DNA from: Paenibacillus qinlingensis
Lineage (GTDB): Bacteria; Bacillota; Bacilli; Paenibacillales; NBRC-103111
Reading direction: 5' to 3'
Assembly: GCF_013204845.1 (NCBI RefSeq)
Contig: NZ_JABMKY010000004.1
Coordinates: 124,001 to 188,000, forward strand
Length of the DNA: 64,000 nucleotides
Every line of letters begins with the position of its first letter. The stretch's first letter is position 1. Made by a program: the position numbers and the translations under genes. Shown in pieces: positions 1 through 9,900 of the stretch. The notes under the pieces are model-generated. The model did no database searches. It had not been told where the DNA came from and saw only the letters and a program-made list of their open reading frames with translations.

Positions 1-414
1 GAGGATGAATACAGGTAAAATAGCCAGTGCTGCGGTATTCCGAAGCAATTCAAGCAAAGGGTTGAGATACTCGGAGACGGGCTTCCACCAGCCTATCGCA
101 AGTCCGAGGGGAATACTGAGCAATATGGCTAAGGCGAAACCGCCGAGAGAGCGCGATAAGCTTGCAGTCGTATTCTCAGCAAGATCACCGGAGAGCAGCA
201 GTTGCCACCAGGCCGTAGCAATTTCGGAGATCGGTGGGAAGAAAGTGGCGTCGACGAGGCCGAGGCGCGGGGCAAATTCCCATAAGAGCAGCAAGGCAAG
301 AATTACAATGGAGTTTTTAAAAGCTTTCCGCAGCTTTGTTACGATCCAACCGATGGCATCAAAGCTTTCCTTTCTACCTAAGACCAAGGCTTTACCTGCA
401 TTCACACTAGCCAT
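1..414 (-). CDS. ABC transporter permease, SsuC/TauC type (partial, C-terminus outside window)
   Basis: This is the membrane subunit of a nitrate/sulfonate/taurine-class ABC importer. It is open to the left edge, so only the first 138 residues are present. The ATG at 412-414 follows a good GGAGG and overlaps the end of the ATPase gene by 8 bases, so the two are translationally coupled. The visible part has a short cytoplasmic start, a first membrane helix (VILALLLLWEF) and the family-typical stretch with FFPPISEIATAWW, then SLGGFALAILLSIPLG in the second helix. The substrate cannot be told from the permease alone; aliphatic sulfonate, taurine, nitrate and thiamine-precursor importers share this fold. 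The family assignment is firm and the substrate is unknown. Confidence 0.88.
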   Translation of the reverse strand, partial: MASVNAGKALVLGRKESFDAIGWIVTKLRKAFKNSIVILALLLLWEFAPRLGLVDATFFPPISEIATAWWQLLLSGDLAENTTASLSRSLGGFALAILLSIPLGLAIGWWKPVSEYLNPLLELLRNTAALAILPVFIL

Positions 415-1285
415 TGATAACGCCTCCTTTAATCACTGATTTACTTGGCTCAAAGCTATCCAAGGTTTTACTTTTCTCTTGTTCTTGCGCTCTGCTTACT
501 TCATCTTTGAGTAAATCCCATACTTCATGCCGCAGCTTGACGAAATCTGGGTTGGACCTCAAATCCTCTTCACTCCTCCTCGATTCAAAAGGAATATCAA
601 GCACTGTCTTGATTCGTCCAGGACGCGAGGTCATGACAGCCACTCGTTGCCCCAAATAAACCGCTTCTTCGATACCGTGCGTGATAAAAATAATCGTTTT
701 CTTCGTGGCTTCCCAGATGCGCAATAGCTCGCTTTGCAGTGTTTCTCGTGTTTGTGCATCAAGCGCTGCGAAAGGCTCATCCATCAGCAGCACTTCAGGG
801 TCATAAGCTAAGCTTCTTGCAATTGCAACGCGCTGCTTCATGCCGCCGGAAATTTCGTGGGGGTATCTATTTTCGAAACCGGATAAGCCCACTAACTGAA
901 TGAACTCTAAGGCGATTTTACGTCGTTCCTTACGAGGCACGCCCTTGGCCTCCAAACCAAATTCCACATTGGCAAGTGTTGTTTTCCAAGGGAACAAGGC
1001 ATACTGCTGGAACACAATCCCCCGATCAAGATTAGGCCCAGTGATGGGCTTCCCATCTAGTAGAATTTGCCCGCTGCTAGGCTTCGTTAACCCTGCGAGG
1101 AGGTCCAACAGTGTTGATTTACCGCAACCGCTGGGCCCAACAATGACCATGAATTCTCCCTGTTTGACGTCCAAATTAATATCCTGTAAGGCGGAGATGG
1201 GCTGAGAATCTTCTTTCAGGTGCCCCAAGTTTCGTTGAATACGAAATGATTTTTGCACATGCTGAATGCTAATTTTAGCTGTCAT
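407..1285 (-). CDS. ABC transporter ATP-binding protein, SsuB/TauB type
   Basis: This is the cytoplasmic ATPase that drives the importer encoded with the permease at 1-414 and the broken binding protein at 1321-2364. At 292 aa it is slightly longer than typical SsuB because of a charged C-terminal tail. Walker A is GPSGCGKST near residue 52, the Q-loop is FQQYALFPW, the signature is SGGMKQRVAIARSL, and Walker B is LLMDEPFAALDAQTR. The D-loop and switch histidine (FITHGIEEA) are also present, so it should be catalytically competent. The start follows AAGGAGGC at a good distance. Only 35 bases separate it from the upstream binding-protein gene, giving the order binding protein, ATPase, permease. 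Confidence 0.93.
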   Translation of the reverse strand: MTAKISIQHVQKSFRIQRNLGHLKEDSQPISALQDINLDVKQGEFMVIVGPSGCGKSTLLDLLAGLTKPSSGQILLDGKPITGPNLDRGIVFQQYALFPWKTTLANVEFGLEAKGVPRKERRKIALEFIQLVGLSGFENRYPHEISGGMKQRVAIARSLAYDPEVLLMDEPFAALDAQTRETLQSELLRIWEATKKTIIFITHGIEEAVYLGQRVAVMTSRPGRIKTVLDIPFESRRSEEDLRSNPDFVKLRHEVWDLLKDEVSRAQEQEKSKTLDSFEPSKSVIKGGVING

Positions 1286-1320
1286 AGATTTGCCTCCTTC
1301 ACGTTTTCTTCAGATGGTGT

Positions 1321-2364
1321 TTACTTTTTCTCATTGACAAAAGGGTTAAATTCATTCGTATATAAGCCTTTGACTTTTAACTGTCCCTCTTTGATCACGC
1401 CTTCGTCGACAAGCCAATGGATCCAGGTGTCGAATTCTTTGTCAGAAATGAGCCCCCCTTTTCCTGCGATGCCCGTACTTTTCCAGAACTTAACGGTAGA
1501 GGTGTCTTCTTTGCGATCGCGTGCGTTGATGATTTTCTCATAACGTGCCACAACTTCGCTCTGAGGTGTTGTACGCGCCCATTCAATGGCTTTGGCCGTC
1601 GCTTCAACGAATTTTTGAGAAGCATTGGGATTGTTCTTGATAAATTTGTCAGTCAGCACATAGCTTCCAGCACTAAAATTGCCAAATAAATCTTTATCTT
1701 TGAATAATGGCTGAATGCCGCCGCGTTCCAGCGCTTTATCACGAAGGGTGCCGCCAAGTGCGGCTACATCAATTTGTGCAGCACGCAATGTTTGCTCTGA
1801 TGTCACTGGTGGAACGACAACCAAGGTGACTTGCTTAATTTCTTCAGATGTGAGACCGGCTCTGTGCAAATATTCTTTAATGACGAATTCGTGATGTGCA
1901 CCTAACGTATTTACCGCAATTTTTTTGCCGATAAGATCCTTTGCTGTTTTAATCGGACTGCCATCTAGGACCTAATATCCAGTCCACGTATTATCATCGA
2001 CACCATAGTAAGAAATAACGGGCTTAATCGGTGCCTTCGCAGCGATCAGTTTCACGATGGCACCATTGAAGGCACCCCCGAAATCTGTATCACCGGTTAC
2101 AACGGCTTGAATATCTTGCGGGCCGGAGATGGTATTGCCGATAAATTTCAGCTTCAAGGGGGCGAGGTAGCCTAAATCTTCAGCCAATTCGGGGTAAGTA
2201 ACAGAACCGACGCTGCCTTGATAGCGAAGCTCAGAAACTTCTGGCGTCTGGCCTTTCGCTGTAACGGTTTGATCTTTGTTACCACACGCGGATACGACTA
2301 GGGATGAGGCAAGGACGAAAGATAAGGCAGTCACATAACTTCTTTTCAATGGTATGGTCAACAT
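1321..2364 (-). pseudogene. ABC substrate-binding lipoprotein, SsuA/NMT1-like, interrupted by an in-frame amber codon
   Basis: This would be the extracellular solute-binding lipoprotein of the ATPase/permease system downstream. The start at 2364 has AAGGGGGA eight bases before it. A lipoprotein signal ends in a lipobox (LVVSAC). The reading frame then runs to residue 130, meets TAG at 1972-1974, and continues in the same frame as a normal binding-protein sequence to 1321 (347 codons in all). Coding sequence resumes without any frame shift (VLDGSPIKTAKDLIGKKIAV), so a single base change, probably TAT or TAC to TAG, explains the break. It is either a recent nonsense mutation, a sequencing error or a suppressed amber codon. 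As read here, the transporter would lack its receptor. Confidence 0.85.
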
Positions 2365-2414
2365 AGTCCAATTCCCCCTTACGATAATTTCTGATTTTAA
2401 ACTTATAATTCCTA

Positions 2415-2443
2415 TAGACTTACTCTGTATTAGTTTCTATAAT
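2415..2443 (+). promoter_or_regulatory. candidate sigma-A promoter for the HTH/binding-protein fusion gene
   Basis: TAGACT at 2415-2420 and a perfect TATAAT at 2438-2443 are separated by 17 bases. They lie in the divergent intergenic region about 100 bases before the start at 2541. The -35 is only a 4/6 match, so this is a moderate prediction. Confidence 0.45.
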
Positions 2444-2540
2444 GAAATATACGATTGCACCCATTTTCTGTCAATAAATTGGCGACACATGAACAGGAAT
2501 GACGATGAATGACCATTATGAACCAATCGAGGTGACTTTG

Positions 2541-3758
2541 ATGCCCATGCAGCGATTCAATCTGATACCCTTGCAGGAAGCGATTGATTTACTCGGTGTT
2601 AGCCGTTCGACCTTTGACCGGTGGCGTAAATTAAAGCAACTTCCTTTTGTGAAAATTGGCAAAGAGATCTTAATTGATAAGATAGAATTAGAGCAATGGG
2701 TTCGTCTCCATGCGGTTAGTCTACAGAATCCTGTATTTACAGCAGGCGCATCATCTACCGTATCTACGCAAGAAAGCCCAACGTTAACGGTTGGTTATCA
2801 GAGTGGAACAGCTCATATGTGGACATCTCTCATCATGAAGGAGCTAGGTTGGTTGGAAGAAGAGCTTGCCGCAGCCAATCCAAGTCGTGTGGTTCAGGTG
2901 AAATGGTTCGACGGTGCTAACGGTGCGGTGCTTCTGCAAGGGATGATAGGCGGGAGCATTCAGATTGCGTCGTTGGGAGACTATCCGATTGTCCTTGGTG
3001 CTTCGCTGCGTCAGACGTTCCCCGCTTTTAATCCTGTTCTTATCGCTTTTGATGGCAAAACGTCCGGTGGACAAGGGATATCGCTCATTTTGCGCAAAGG
3101 ACTGGAGCCTAGTGATATTTCTGAAATTTGCAGTTGGTCACTGACATCGGCCGCACAATCGAGTGCAGGTAGACGGTTATCCAAGCTGCTCCAATCATTA
3201 GGAGGCAACGAAAATCACATTATTCACAAAGAGATGGATGAGAGTATGGCGGGGATTGTAAAACGGAAGATCGCAGGATGTGCGATGTGGGAGCCTTATA
3301 TCTCGTTGGTGAACTATCACGGAGTCGGCAGCGTGCTTTTTCAAGAAGGGATTGGGGAAGATTACCTGACGGGCGTCGTCGCAGACGAGAGGTGGGTTCA
3401 TCATCATGAAGGAGATACCATCGCTTATTTGAAAGCACATCTCCGCGTACACGAATTTATTCGCAAGGATCCCGATGCAGCGGCAGAGCTGATTACCCGA
3501 ATTAAAGGAATCCCGGTGGAGATTGCCGTTGCCATTATGACCAAAGTCAGATGGGACGCCTCATTTTATACCAAAGATATGAATTCGCTCGTACAGCTAC
3601 ATCAAGAGAATGATGCTGTTCACACGTCCACATTGTCCAAAATACAGGACATTCGTTGGAATGGCGACTATTTACAGCAAGCGATTAAGGCTTTAAAGCT
3701 ACCTCAATTGGATTGTCATCCGTTAGAGGGAGATTGGTCAGCTGAACAATTGTACTAA
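2541..3758 (+). CDS. one-component regulator: excisionase-type HTH fused to an ABC solute-binding domain
   Basis: The protein is 405 aa from the ATG at 2541. That start is preferred because GAGGTG sits six bases before it; the frame is open to an ATG at 2499, which has no ribosome site. Residues about 5-55 form an HTH_17/excisionase-like DNA-binding domain (LQEAIDLLGVSRSTFDRWR, then FVKIGKEILI as the wing). Residues about 80-370 resemble SsuA/TauA/NMT1 binding proteins (LTVGYQSGTAHMW, VLLQGMIGGSIQIASLGDYP). No signal peptide or membrane segment is present, so the binding domain should act in the cytoplasm. Divergent placement to the importer at 1-2364 suggests it senses the imported compound or a product and controls the transporter and the downstream oxidoreductase. 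The domains are clear from sequence; the regulatory role is inferred. Confidence 0.8.
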   Translation: MPMQRFNLIPLQEAIDLLGVSRSTFDRWRKLKQLPFVKIGKEILIDKIELEQWVRLHAVSLQNPVFTAGASSTVSTQESPTLTVGYQSGTAHMWTSLIMKELGWLEEELAAANPSRVVQVKWFDGANGAVLLQGMIGGSIQIASLGDYPIVLGASLRQTFPAFNPVLIAFDGKTSGGQGISLILRKGLEPSDISEICSWSLTSAAQSSAGRRLSKLLQSLGGNENHIIHKEMDESMAGIVKRKIAGCAMWEPYISLVNYHGVGSVLFQEGIGEDYLTGVVADERWVHHHEGDTIAYLKAHLRVHEFIRKDPDAAAELITRIKGIPVEIAVAIMTKVRWDASFYTKDMNSLVQLHQENDAVHTSTLSKIQDIRWNGDYLQQAIKALKLPQLDCHPLEGDWSAEQLY

Positions 3759-3811
3759 AAGTGTTCGGTTTCACTTCCAATCCTTTTCGGTATATAGTAA
3801 AGAAATGATGG

Positions 3812-5902
3812 ATGTGGAAGGGAGCTACGAAGAAGATCATGCGCATGACAATGACGACCACTATGACCGAAGAACAACAAGGTATCTTTCCAGCCGTCTG
3901 CCCTCTGGACTGTCCAGATCAGTGCGGTTTACTGCTTCATAAACAAGATGGGAAGATTGTTAAAATAGAAGGAGATCCCGATCACCCCGTGACACAGGGA
4001 GCTATTTGTAATAAAGTTCGCAACATGACGGCACGTATTTACGATGATAAAAGGCTGCAGTATCCCATGAAACGTGTCGGCCCCAAGGGGGAAGAGGCCT
4101 CTTTCCAGCGGATTACCTGGGATGAGGCATTGGACACCATCACGAGTCGCTGGAAAGAATTGATTGCCTCGGAAGGTCCAGAGTCCATATTGCCTTATAG
4201 TTTCTATGGCAATATGGGACGGATAGGGACAGAAGGCATGGATCGTCGCTTCTTCCATCGGATGGGAGCCAGCCGCCTGCTGTATTCGATTTGCGAATCA
4301 GCTGGCACCGAGGGTTATAAATATACGATGGGCGGCAGCTATGGGACGGATCCTGAGGATACGGTGCACGCGAAGCTGATCATCATGTGGGGCATCAATG
4401 CGGTCAGCACGAATATGCATCAGGTGATGCTGGCAGAGAAAGCTCGCAAAAACGGTGCGCAAATCATCGTCATTGATGCGCATAAGAACCAAACAGGCCG
4501 CTGGGCGGACTGGTTCATTCCTATTTTGCCGGGAACGGACGCGGCTCTGGCACTTGGCATGATGCACATTCTGTTCGCTGAGGGGATGACGGATGAGGCA
4601 TTCCTGCGAGAGTACACGCTAGGGTATGAGGAGCTTAGAGCACACGTGCAGCAGTATGATCCGGCCAGCGTTTCTGAGATTACAGGTGTACCAGTAGAGG
4701 ATATTTATCGTCTTGCTCGTTTATATGGTGAGACATCTCCTTCCTTTATTCGTATAGGAAATGGGATTCAGCACCACGATAACGGTGGCATGTGCGTACG
4801 GACGATTGCTTGCTTGCCAGCACTAACCGGACAGTGGCTGCATCAAGGCGGCGGCGCTATTAAAGGAAATGGCGCTTATTTGGAGCATAATTTACCGGCC
4901 TTGCAGCGACCGGATTTACGTACGAAGGAAGCACGCCAAATCAATATGAACCTGCTTGGCAGTGCCTTGCTCGAGCTAGATCCGCCCATCCATGCGCTGT
5001 ATGTTTATAATTCCAACCCAGCGTTGGTCGCACCCCATGCAAATAAAGTGAAGGAAGGACTGGAGCGAGAGGATTTATTCACCGTCGTGCATGATCTGTT
5101 CCTAACGGAAACAGCTAAGTATGCGGATATTGTGCTGCCAGCGACGTCCTCTTTTGAAAATACAGACTTCTATCGCTCCTATTGGCATCACTATGTGCAT
5201 CTTCAGCTGCCAGTGATTGCGCCTTATGGCGAGAGCAAAGCGAATGTAGACGTGTTCCGACTTCTTGCTTCGATGATGGGCTACGAGGATGAAGCGCTGC
5301 GGGACAGCGACGAGGACATGGTTCGTCAGGCTTTGAATCACCCTGGCAATCCAGCTTTAGCTGACATATCGTTCGATGCTTTGTTGGAGGGGGGATTCAT
5401 GAAAGCAGCGACCATACCCTTATTTCCTGGAAAGCTTCGGACACCTAGTGGCAAAATCGAACTATACTCCGCCGACATGGCGAGTAATGGGTTCCCAGCG
5501 CTTCCAACGTATGTGCCGCTTGCTGAGACTAGTGATTTGCCATTTATGTTCATTCCGGCGCCGAATCATAACTTCTTGAATTCAACTTTTGCCCATAATG
5601 AGAAGCATGTCCGCATGGAGAAAATACCGAAGTTGCATATGCATGAAGACGATGCATCGGCTTTGGGCTTGTCCAGCGGGGATCTCGCACGGGTGTGGAA
5701 CGAGCGCGGCGAGTGCGAGTTGGTCGTTATGGCTGGTCGCGATGTGCAGCGGGGGGTAGTTGTCAGTCAAGGGCTATGGGCTGATACGCCCGGCAGCAAA
5801 ACGCGCGTGAATGTCCTGACACCAGATCGCGTGGCGGATATGGGCGGTGGAGCGACCTTTTTCTCGGGAAGGGTAGGCGTGGAAAAACGGAGTGGAGCTT
5901 GA
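3812..5902 (+). CDS. molybdopterin-dependent oxidoreductase (DMSO reductase/formate dehydrogenase superfamily)
   Basis: This is a 696-aa catalytic subunit that would use bis-MGD molybdenum cofactor and one [4Fe-4S] cluster. The N-terminal cluster site is CPLDCPDQCG followed by a fourth cysteine in QGAICNKVRN. Typical later landmarks are GRIGTEGMDRRFFHRMG, MWGINAVSTNMHQ, the GTDAALALGMMH segment and the C-terminal molydop-binding domain (from about residue 570; LAETSDLPFMFIPAPNHN). No Tat signal is present, so it should be cytoplasmic. The start is uncertain: 3812 lacks a ribosome site and an ATG at 3839 lies 14 bases after AGGGAG. It sits 53 bases after the HTH fusion gene, so it probably modifies the transported compound. 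No electron-transfer partner is encoded nearby, and the substrate is unknown. Confidence 0.88.
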   Translation: MWKGATKKIMRMTMTTTMTEEQQGIFPAVCPLDCPDQCGLLLHKQDGKIVKIEGDPDHPVTQGAICNKVRNMTARIYDDKRLQYPMKRVGPKGEEASFQRITWDEALDTITSRWKELIASEGPESILPYSFYGNMGRIGTEGMDRRFFHRMGASRLLYSICESAGTEGYKYTMGGSYGTDPEDTVHAKLIIMWGINAVSTNMHQVMLAEKARKNGAQIIVIDAHKNQTGRWADWFIPILPGTDAALALGMMHILFAEGMTDEAFLREYTLGYEELRAHVQQYDPASVSEITGVPVEDIYRLARLYGETSPSFIRIGNGIQHHDNGGMCVRTIACLPALTGQWLHQGGGAIKGNGAYLEHNLPALQRPDLRTKEARQINMNLLGSALLELDPPIHALYVYNSNPALVAPHANKVKEGLEREDLFTVVHDLFLTETAKYADIVLPATSSFENTDFYRSYWHHYVHLQLPVIAPYGESKANVDVFRLLASMMGYEDEALRDSDEDMVRQALNHPGNPALADISFDALLEGGFMKAATIPLFPGKLRTPSGKIELYSADMASNGFPALPTYVPLAETSDLPFMFIPAPNHNFLNSTFAHNEKHVRMEKIPKLHMHEDDASALGLSSGDLARVWNERGECELVVMAGRDVQRGVVVSQGLWADTPGSKTRVNVLTPDRVADMGGGATFFSGRVGVEKRSGA

Positions 5903-5949
5903 ACGTTTGGGCGCTTGGGGGCATACGCTACATCAGGAGATGATGACTT

Positions 5950-6183
5950 ATGCCTATTCAACAAAAAGCTTATGCCTTAATCGGGAGGCCTGTTGGTATT
6001 TCCCTGATGGATGGTACCGGGGTATCCGGCATTCTGTGCAGTGTACAAGGCGGCTCGATCTACGTCATTGAGTATTTATACCATACGCAATTCGCGACGA
6101 AGCATTATACGTTTAATCAGGTGAGAGATATTTTGCCGTACCCGCAATGTCCGCAGCCGTATACGCCACAGCCTTTGTACTAA
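5950..6183 (+). CDS. small conserved-looking hypothetical protein
   Basis: This 77-aa protein has no function I recognise. The start has AGGAG ten bases upstream. The centre resembles a small beta-barrel (GRPVGISLMDGTGVSGILCSV then GGSIYVIEYLY), of the sort seen in short Bacillales proteins around spore or surface functions. The tail is rich in proline, tyrosine and glutamine (PYPQCPQPYTPQPLY). It is the last gene before the terminator at 6216-6240 and may be cotranscribed with the molybdopterin oxidoreductase 47 bases upstream. A second small barrel-like protein occurs at 45193-45435 but shares no clear motif with it. Confidence 0.65.
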   Translation: MPIQQKAYALIGRPVGISLMDGTGVSGILCSVQGGSIYVIEYLYHTQFATKHYTFNQVRDILPYPQCPQPYTPQPLY

Positions 6184-6215
6184 GTGGTAGAGAATATAAC
6201 TGGACTTGAACACCT

Positions 6216-6240
6216 AACCGATCCTTTTGGATCGGTTTTT
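6216..6240 (+). terminator. rho-independent terminator after the 5950 gene
   Basis: AACCGATCC and GGATCGGTT flank a TTTT loop and are followed by an uninterrupted T run. It ends the 2541-6183 transcription unit and directly abuts the first unit of the 51-bp repeat array. Confidence 0.85.
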
Positions 6241-6241
6241 T

Positions 6242-6839
6242 TGTGCGCAAGGGCATTCCGCCGCCGGCGGTCGTACGCTAGCGCACAAAAATTGTGCGCA
6301 AGGGCAGTCCCGCCGCTGGCGGTCGCACGCTAGCGCACAAGAATTGTGCGCAAGGGCAATCCGCCGCCGGCAGCGGCACGCTAGCGCACAAAAATTGTGC
6401 GCAAGAGCAGTCCCGCGGCGGCGGTCGCACGCTAGCGCACAAAAATTGTGCGCAAGAGCAGTCCCGCGCCTGGCGGCCGCACGCTAGCGCACAATAATTG
6501 TGCGCAAGGGCAATCCACCGCTGGCGGTCGCACGCTAGCGCACAAAAATTGTGCGCAAGAGCAGTTCGCCGCTGGCAGCGGCACGCTAGCGCACAAAAAT
6601 TGTGCGCAAGAGCAATCCACCGCCGGCAGTCGCACGCTAGCGCACAAAAATTGTGCGCAAGAGCAATCCGCCGCCGGTAGCGGCACGCTAGCGCACAATA
6701 ATTGTGCGCAAGGGCAATCCACCCGCTGGCGGTCGTACGCTAGCGCACAAAAAATGTGCGCAAGAGCAATCCGCCGCCGGCAGTCGCACGCTAGCGCACA
6801 AAAATTGTGCGCAAGAGCAATCCACCGCTGGCAATCGCC
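6242..6839. repeat. 12-unit tandem array with a 51-52 bp period
   Basis: Units begin with TGTGCGCAAG at 6242, 6293, 6345, 6396, 6447, 6499, 6550, 6601, 6652, 6703, 6755 and 6806. Neighbouring units meet in a palindrome (GCGCACAA, 2-4 A/T, TTGTGCGC), and each unit also has a central GC palindrome of the CCGCCGGCGG kind with compensating changes between copies. The last unit is degenerate. Because 51 is a multiple of three, long open frames occur on both strands with 17-residue periods, but none has a credible start or ribosome site. I therefore treat the array as noncoding. Confidence 0.93.
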
Positions 6840-6856
6840 TCGATAGAGGTTTTTTC
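6838..6856 (+). terminator. short hairpin with T run at the end of the 51-bp array
   Basis: CCTC-GATA-GAGG is followed by six T residues. It forms a second terminator-like element bordering the array, so any transcript escaping the 6216 terminator would end before the lyase gene. Confidence 0.5.
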
Positions 6857-6935
6857 CTGCGAAATCCTAATTTATCCACTCCCTCACCTAAATAAATGAC
6901 AATTCAATTGTGGAGAAAGCGAGTATGATCAAATT

Positions 6936-6949
6936 TGTATACGCTTTCA
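6936..6949 (+). promoter_or_regulatory. candidate cre (CcpA) site upstream of the SLH lyase gene
   Basis: TGTATACGCTTTCA differs at one position from the cre consensus TGWAANCGNTNWCA. It lies 28 bases before the start codon of the 6977 gene, where CcpA binding would repress by roadblock. Carbon-catabolite control is plausible for an extracellular polysaccharide-active protein. Confidence 0.5.
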
Positions 6950-6976
6950 ATATGACGGATAAGGAGTTTTGCTGGA

Positions 6977-9900
6977 ATGAAATTTCATCTTTTCAAAAGT
7001 AAGATAGCCATTATGTTGATTTTTTCAATGCTATTCTCAATGATATTGCTTCCTACGGCTGGTATGGCAGCTGTGGATCCTGAAGTGGTTGTGAGCACGT
7101 TGCCTCCTTCAGCAGATGGTGCGATCCATTGGAAGACACCGGATATCGAGGTGCCATCTGTATTAAATACGGTCTATGATAAAAAAAATGGATCAACAGA
7201 TGGGCTATTCAGTGTCTCAACCAGCAGTACGCAAAAGAAACAAATGTACTTTAAGTTTGATGTATCGAATGCAGCAGATCTCAGCTATAAATACATCCTG
7301 CAGGTTTCTGCTAAATTAGGAAGCGGCCTGACCACAGCGGATTTGCAAGTCTTCGGATTAACCGATAATTCATGGCAGGAGAGCACGTTCACATGGAATA
7401 ATGCGACAGCTCTACAAAAGGATCTATCACTAATGGAGCAGGTAGGTCAATTTACGATAACGACTCTTAATGGGGTTAAACCTATTTATCATGATATTGA
7501 CGTCTCTGATTACGTAAGACGACATTTAGCGGATGGAGTGGTAAGTTTTGTAGTCGCAGATGCCTTGGTAACAGGCAAATCCGTTAATCTGTATTCCAAA
7601 GATAATACTTCAGTCTCTAATCCGGAAACGCAGCTTCTTGTGAAACGTGTTGTACAAAGCGACACCACCCCACCGCAATGGCCTAATGGGGCTGTCTTGA
7701 ATTCGATCAATCTAGGGACAGACTTCGTCCAACTAGCTTGGCCAGCGGCAACAGATGATAGCGCAGTTTCGAATTATAAGATTTATCAAAACGACATGTT
7801 ACTTCAAACCGTTGTTGGCAGTACCTACTACACAGCGCAAGGCTTAAGCCCTTCAACAAATGTTACCTATGCTGTCTACGCGGGAGATGTTGCTGGGAAC
7901 TATACCACGCTGCCTCTAACCTACAGCACGACAACGTTAGCTGCTCCTGTGACTCCAATTCCTGTAGTCGAAGTGAATGCTAGCAGCAGTGATGGGAATG
8001 TGGAGAGCAACACATTAGATAACAACTTATACAGTCGCTGGTCAGCATCAGGTGATGGTCAGTATATTATGTTTGATTTAGGTCAATCCAAACGAATTGG
8101 CTATGTAGGTATCGCTTTTTATAAAGGTGATTTACGTTCTACACGGCTTGATATTGAGACCTCTAATGATGCATTAACATGGACAAATGTATTTAGTGGA
8201 AACAGTCGTATGATCACAGCGAATATGCAGGCTTTTGATATACCAGATACGGATGCTCGTTTCGTTCGAATTATTGGGCATGGAAACTCAGATGGCAGCA
8301 CGTTTACCAGCTTAACAGATGTGATGATCTATGCACCCTATGTGACTGGTGATACACCGGTTGCTATCGTTCCGAATATTACACCTACTGCACCTCCAGG
8401 TGCGGTTCCTTTCACCAAAGCCGGTTTAACGAACCCAGATGGCACGGAACACGTGCTGCATACACCGAATCCTGTCACAGGTGCAACAATTAATGTAACT
8501 AGTTATGGGGCAGATCCTGCAGATAATGGGAATGATGATCGTGTTGCGATTCAAAATGCTATCAATGCTGCTTCCCCAGGGGACGAAGTTTACCTGCCAA
8601 ACGGTGTGTATAACCTAATCACTTCGCCTGATGGATTTGTGAATTTGAAGCTGAAGTCCGGCGTGAATTTACGGGGACAAAGTGAAGAAGAAACCATACT
8701 GAAATCGAGTATCGATGATATTAAAAATAGTTCGGTTGTGAAGTCGTCAAGTCAACACGACATTTTGGTTTCTAACTTGACGATCTCTTCAACGTGGAAT
8801 CGCTCGTTTTCACTTGAGCATGCTACAAATAACCCAGAGGCTGGGGGGCCGGATAGCAGCATTGCTATTGCCAACTACGGAGATACACCGTCCTATAACG
8901 TGACGATTGATCATGTTACTGTTGAGCGTTTTAGACGAATGGCTATCCGTATTGAGAACAGTCATGATGTTGTTGTTCGCCACAGCACCTTCCGTAATGC
9001 AACGGATCTAGGCGGAGGCGGAGCGGGGTACGGAACTTCCATACAAGGTATGCCGAAGGTGGATCGACTTGGTTTTGACAATGATACGTATTGGAATGTG
9101 GTTGAGGATTCTACTTTTGAAGGCCCTTATTTGCGACATGGTTCTCTGATTCAAAATGTTGCACACAACAATACGCTACGTAACAATCGTTACATCAGAA
9201 CCAAACTAGATGCTATAGACCTTCACGGTGAGTTGGAGTACTTGAACGAAGTATATGGAAATACCATCGAGGATATTTGGACTGGCGGTGGAGTTGGCCT
9301 TGGGAATACAGGGGGAACGGCACCTACGAATCACAGCAAATCCGGCCCTAAGAATCATATCCATGACAACATCATTCGCAATTCGCGGGAAGGCATTGTT
9401 GTCACCATGGGCACACCAGAAACATTAATTGAGAACAATGTGATTGAAAATACGACATCCGTAGTGAATGCGGCAGGCATTAATATTCTGAATGGGCCGG
9501 GCACACGCATTATCAATAACACGATTCGCAATAATACGGCGACAGACTACTGGGGCATTTTGCTTGAACACGATAATGGTGACCTGAACGCTAATTATGT
9601 GGGAGCTGGAGACCCTCAGAACGTAGAAATTGTAGGGAATATCATTACTGGAAATTCAAATGGGATTCGATTGCAGGCAGGGACTAACATTCATGTGAGT
9701 AAAAATATCTTGAACAATCTGGGGACGAATTATGATAAGGCTGTTGGCGTAACGGCAACGGAAGTATGGCCTTCAACGGACAATACGTTAAGTGGCTTGG
9801 GAATCAGCGCAGGAACATTAAGTCCAACATTTGATGCGGCTACAACAGCTTATACATCAATTTTGCCAGATGGTATAAGTGAGATTCTTATTACGCCAAC

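Noticed and set aside
6227..6895. Several overlapping open frames on both strands with 17-residue repeats in the 51-bp array
   Set aside because: The repeat period is a multiple of three and keeps frames open by itself; no frame has a ribosome site or a consistent start, and the DNA palindromes rather than the peptides look conserved.
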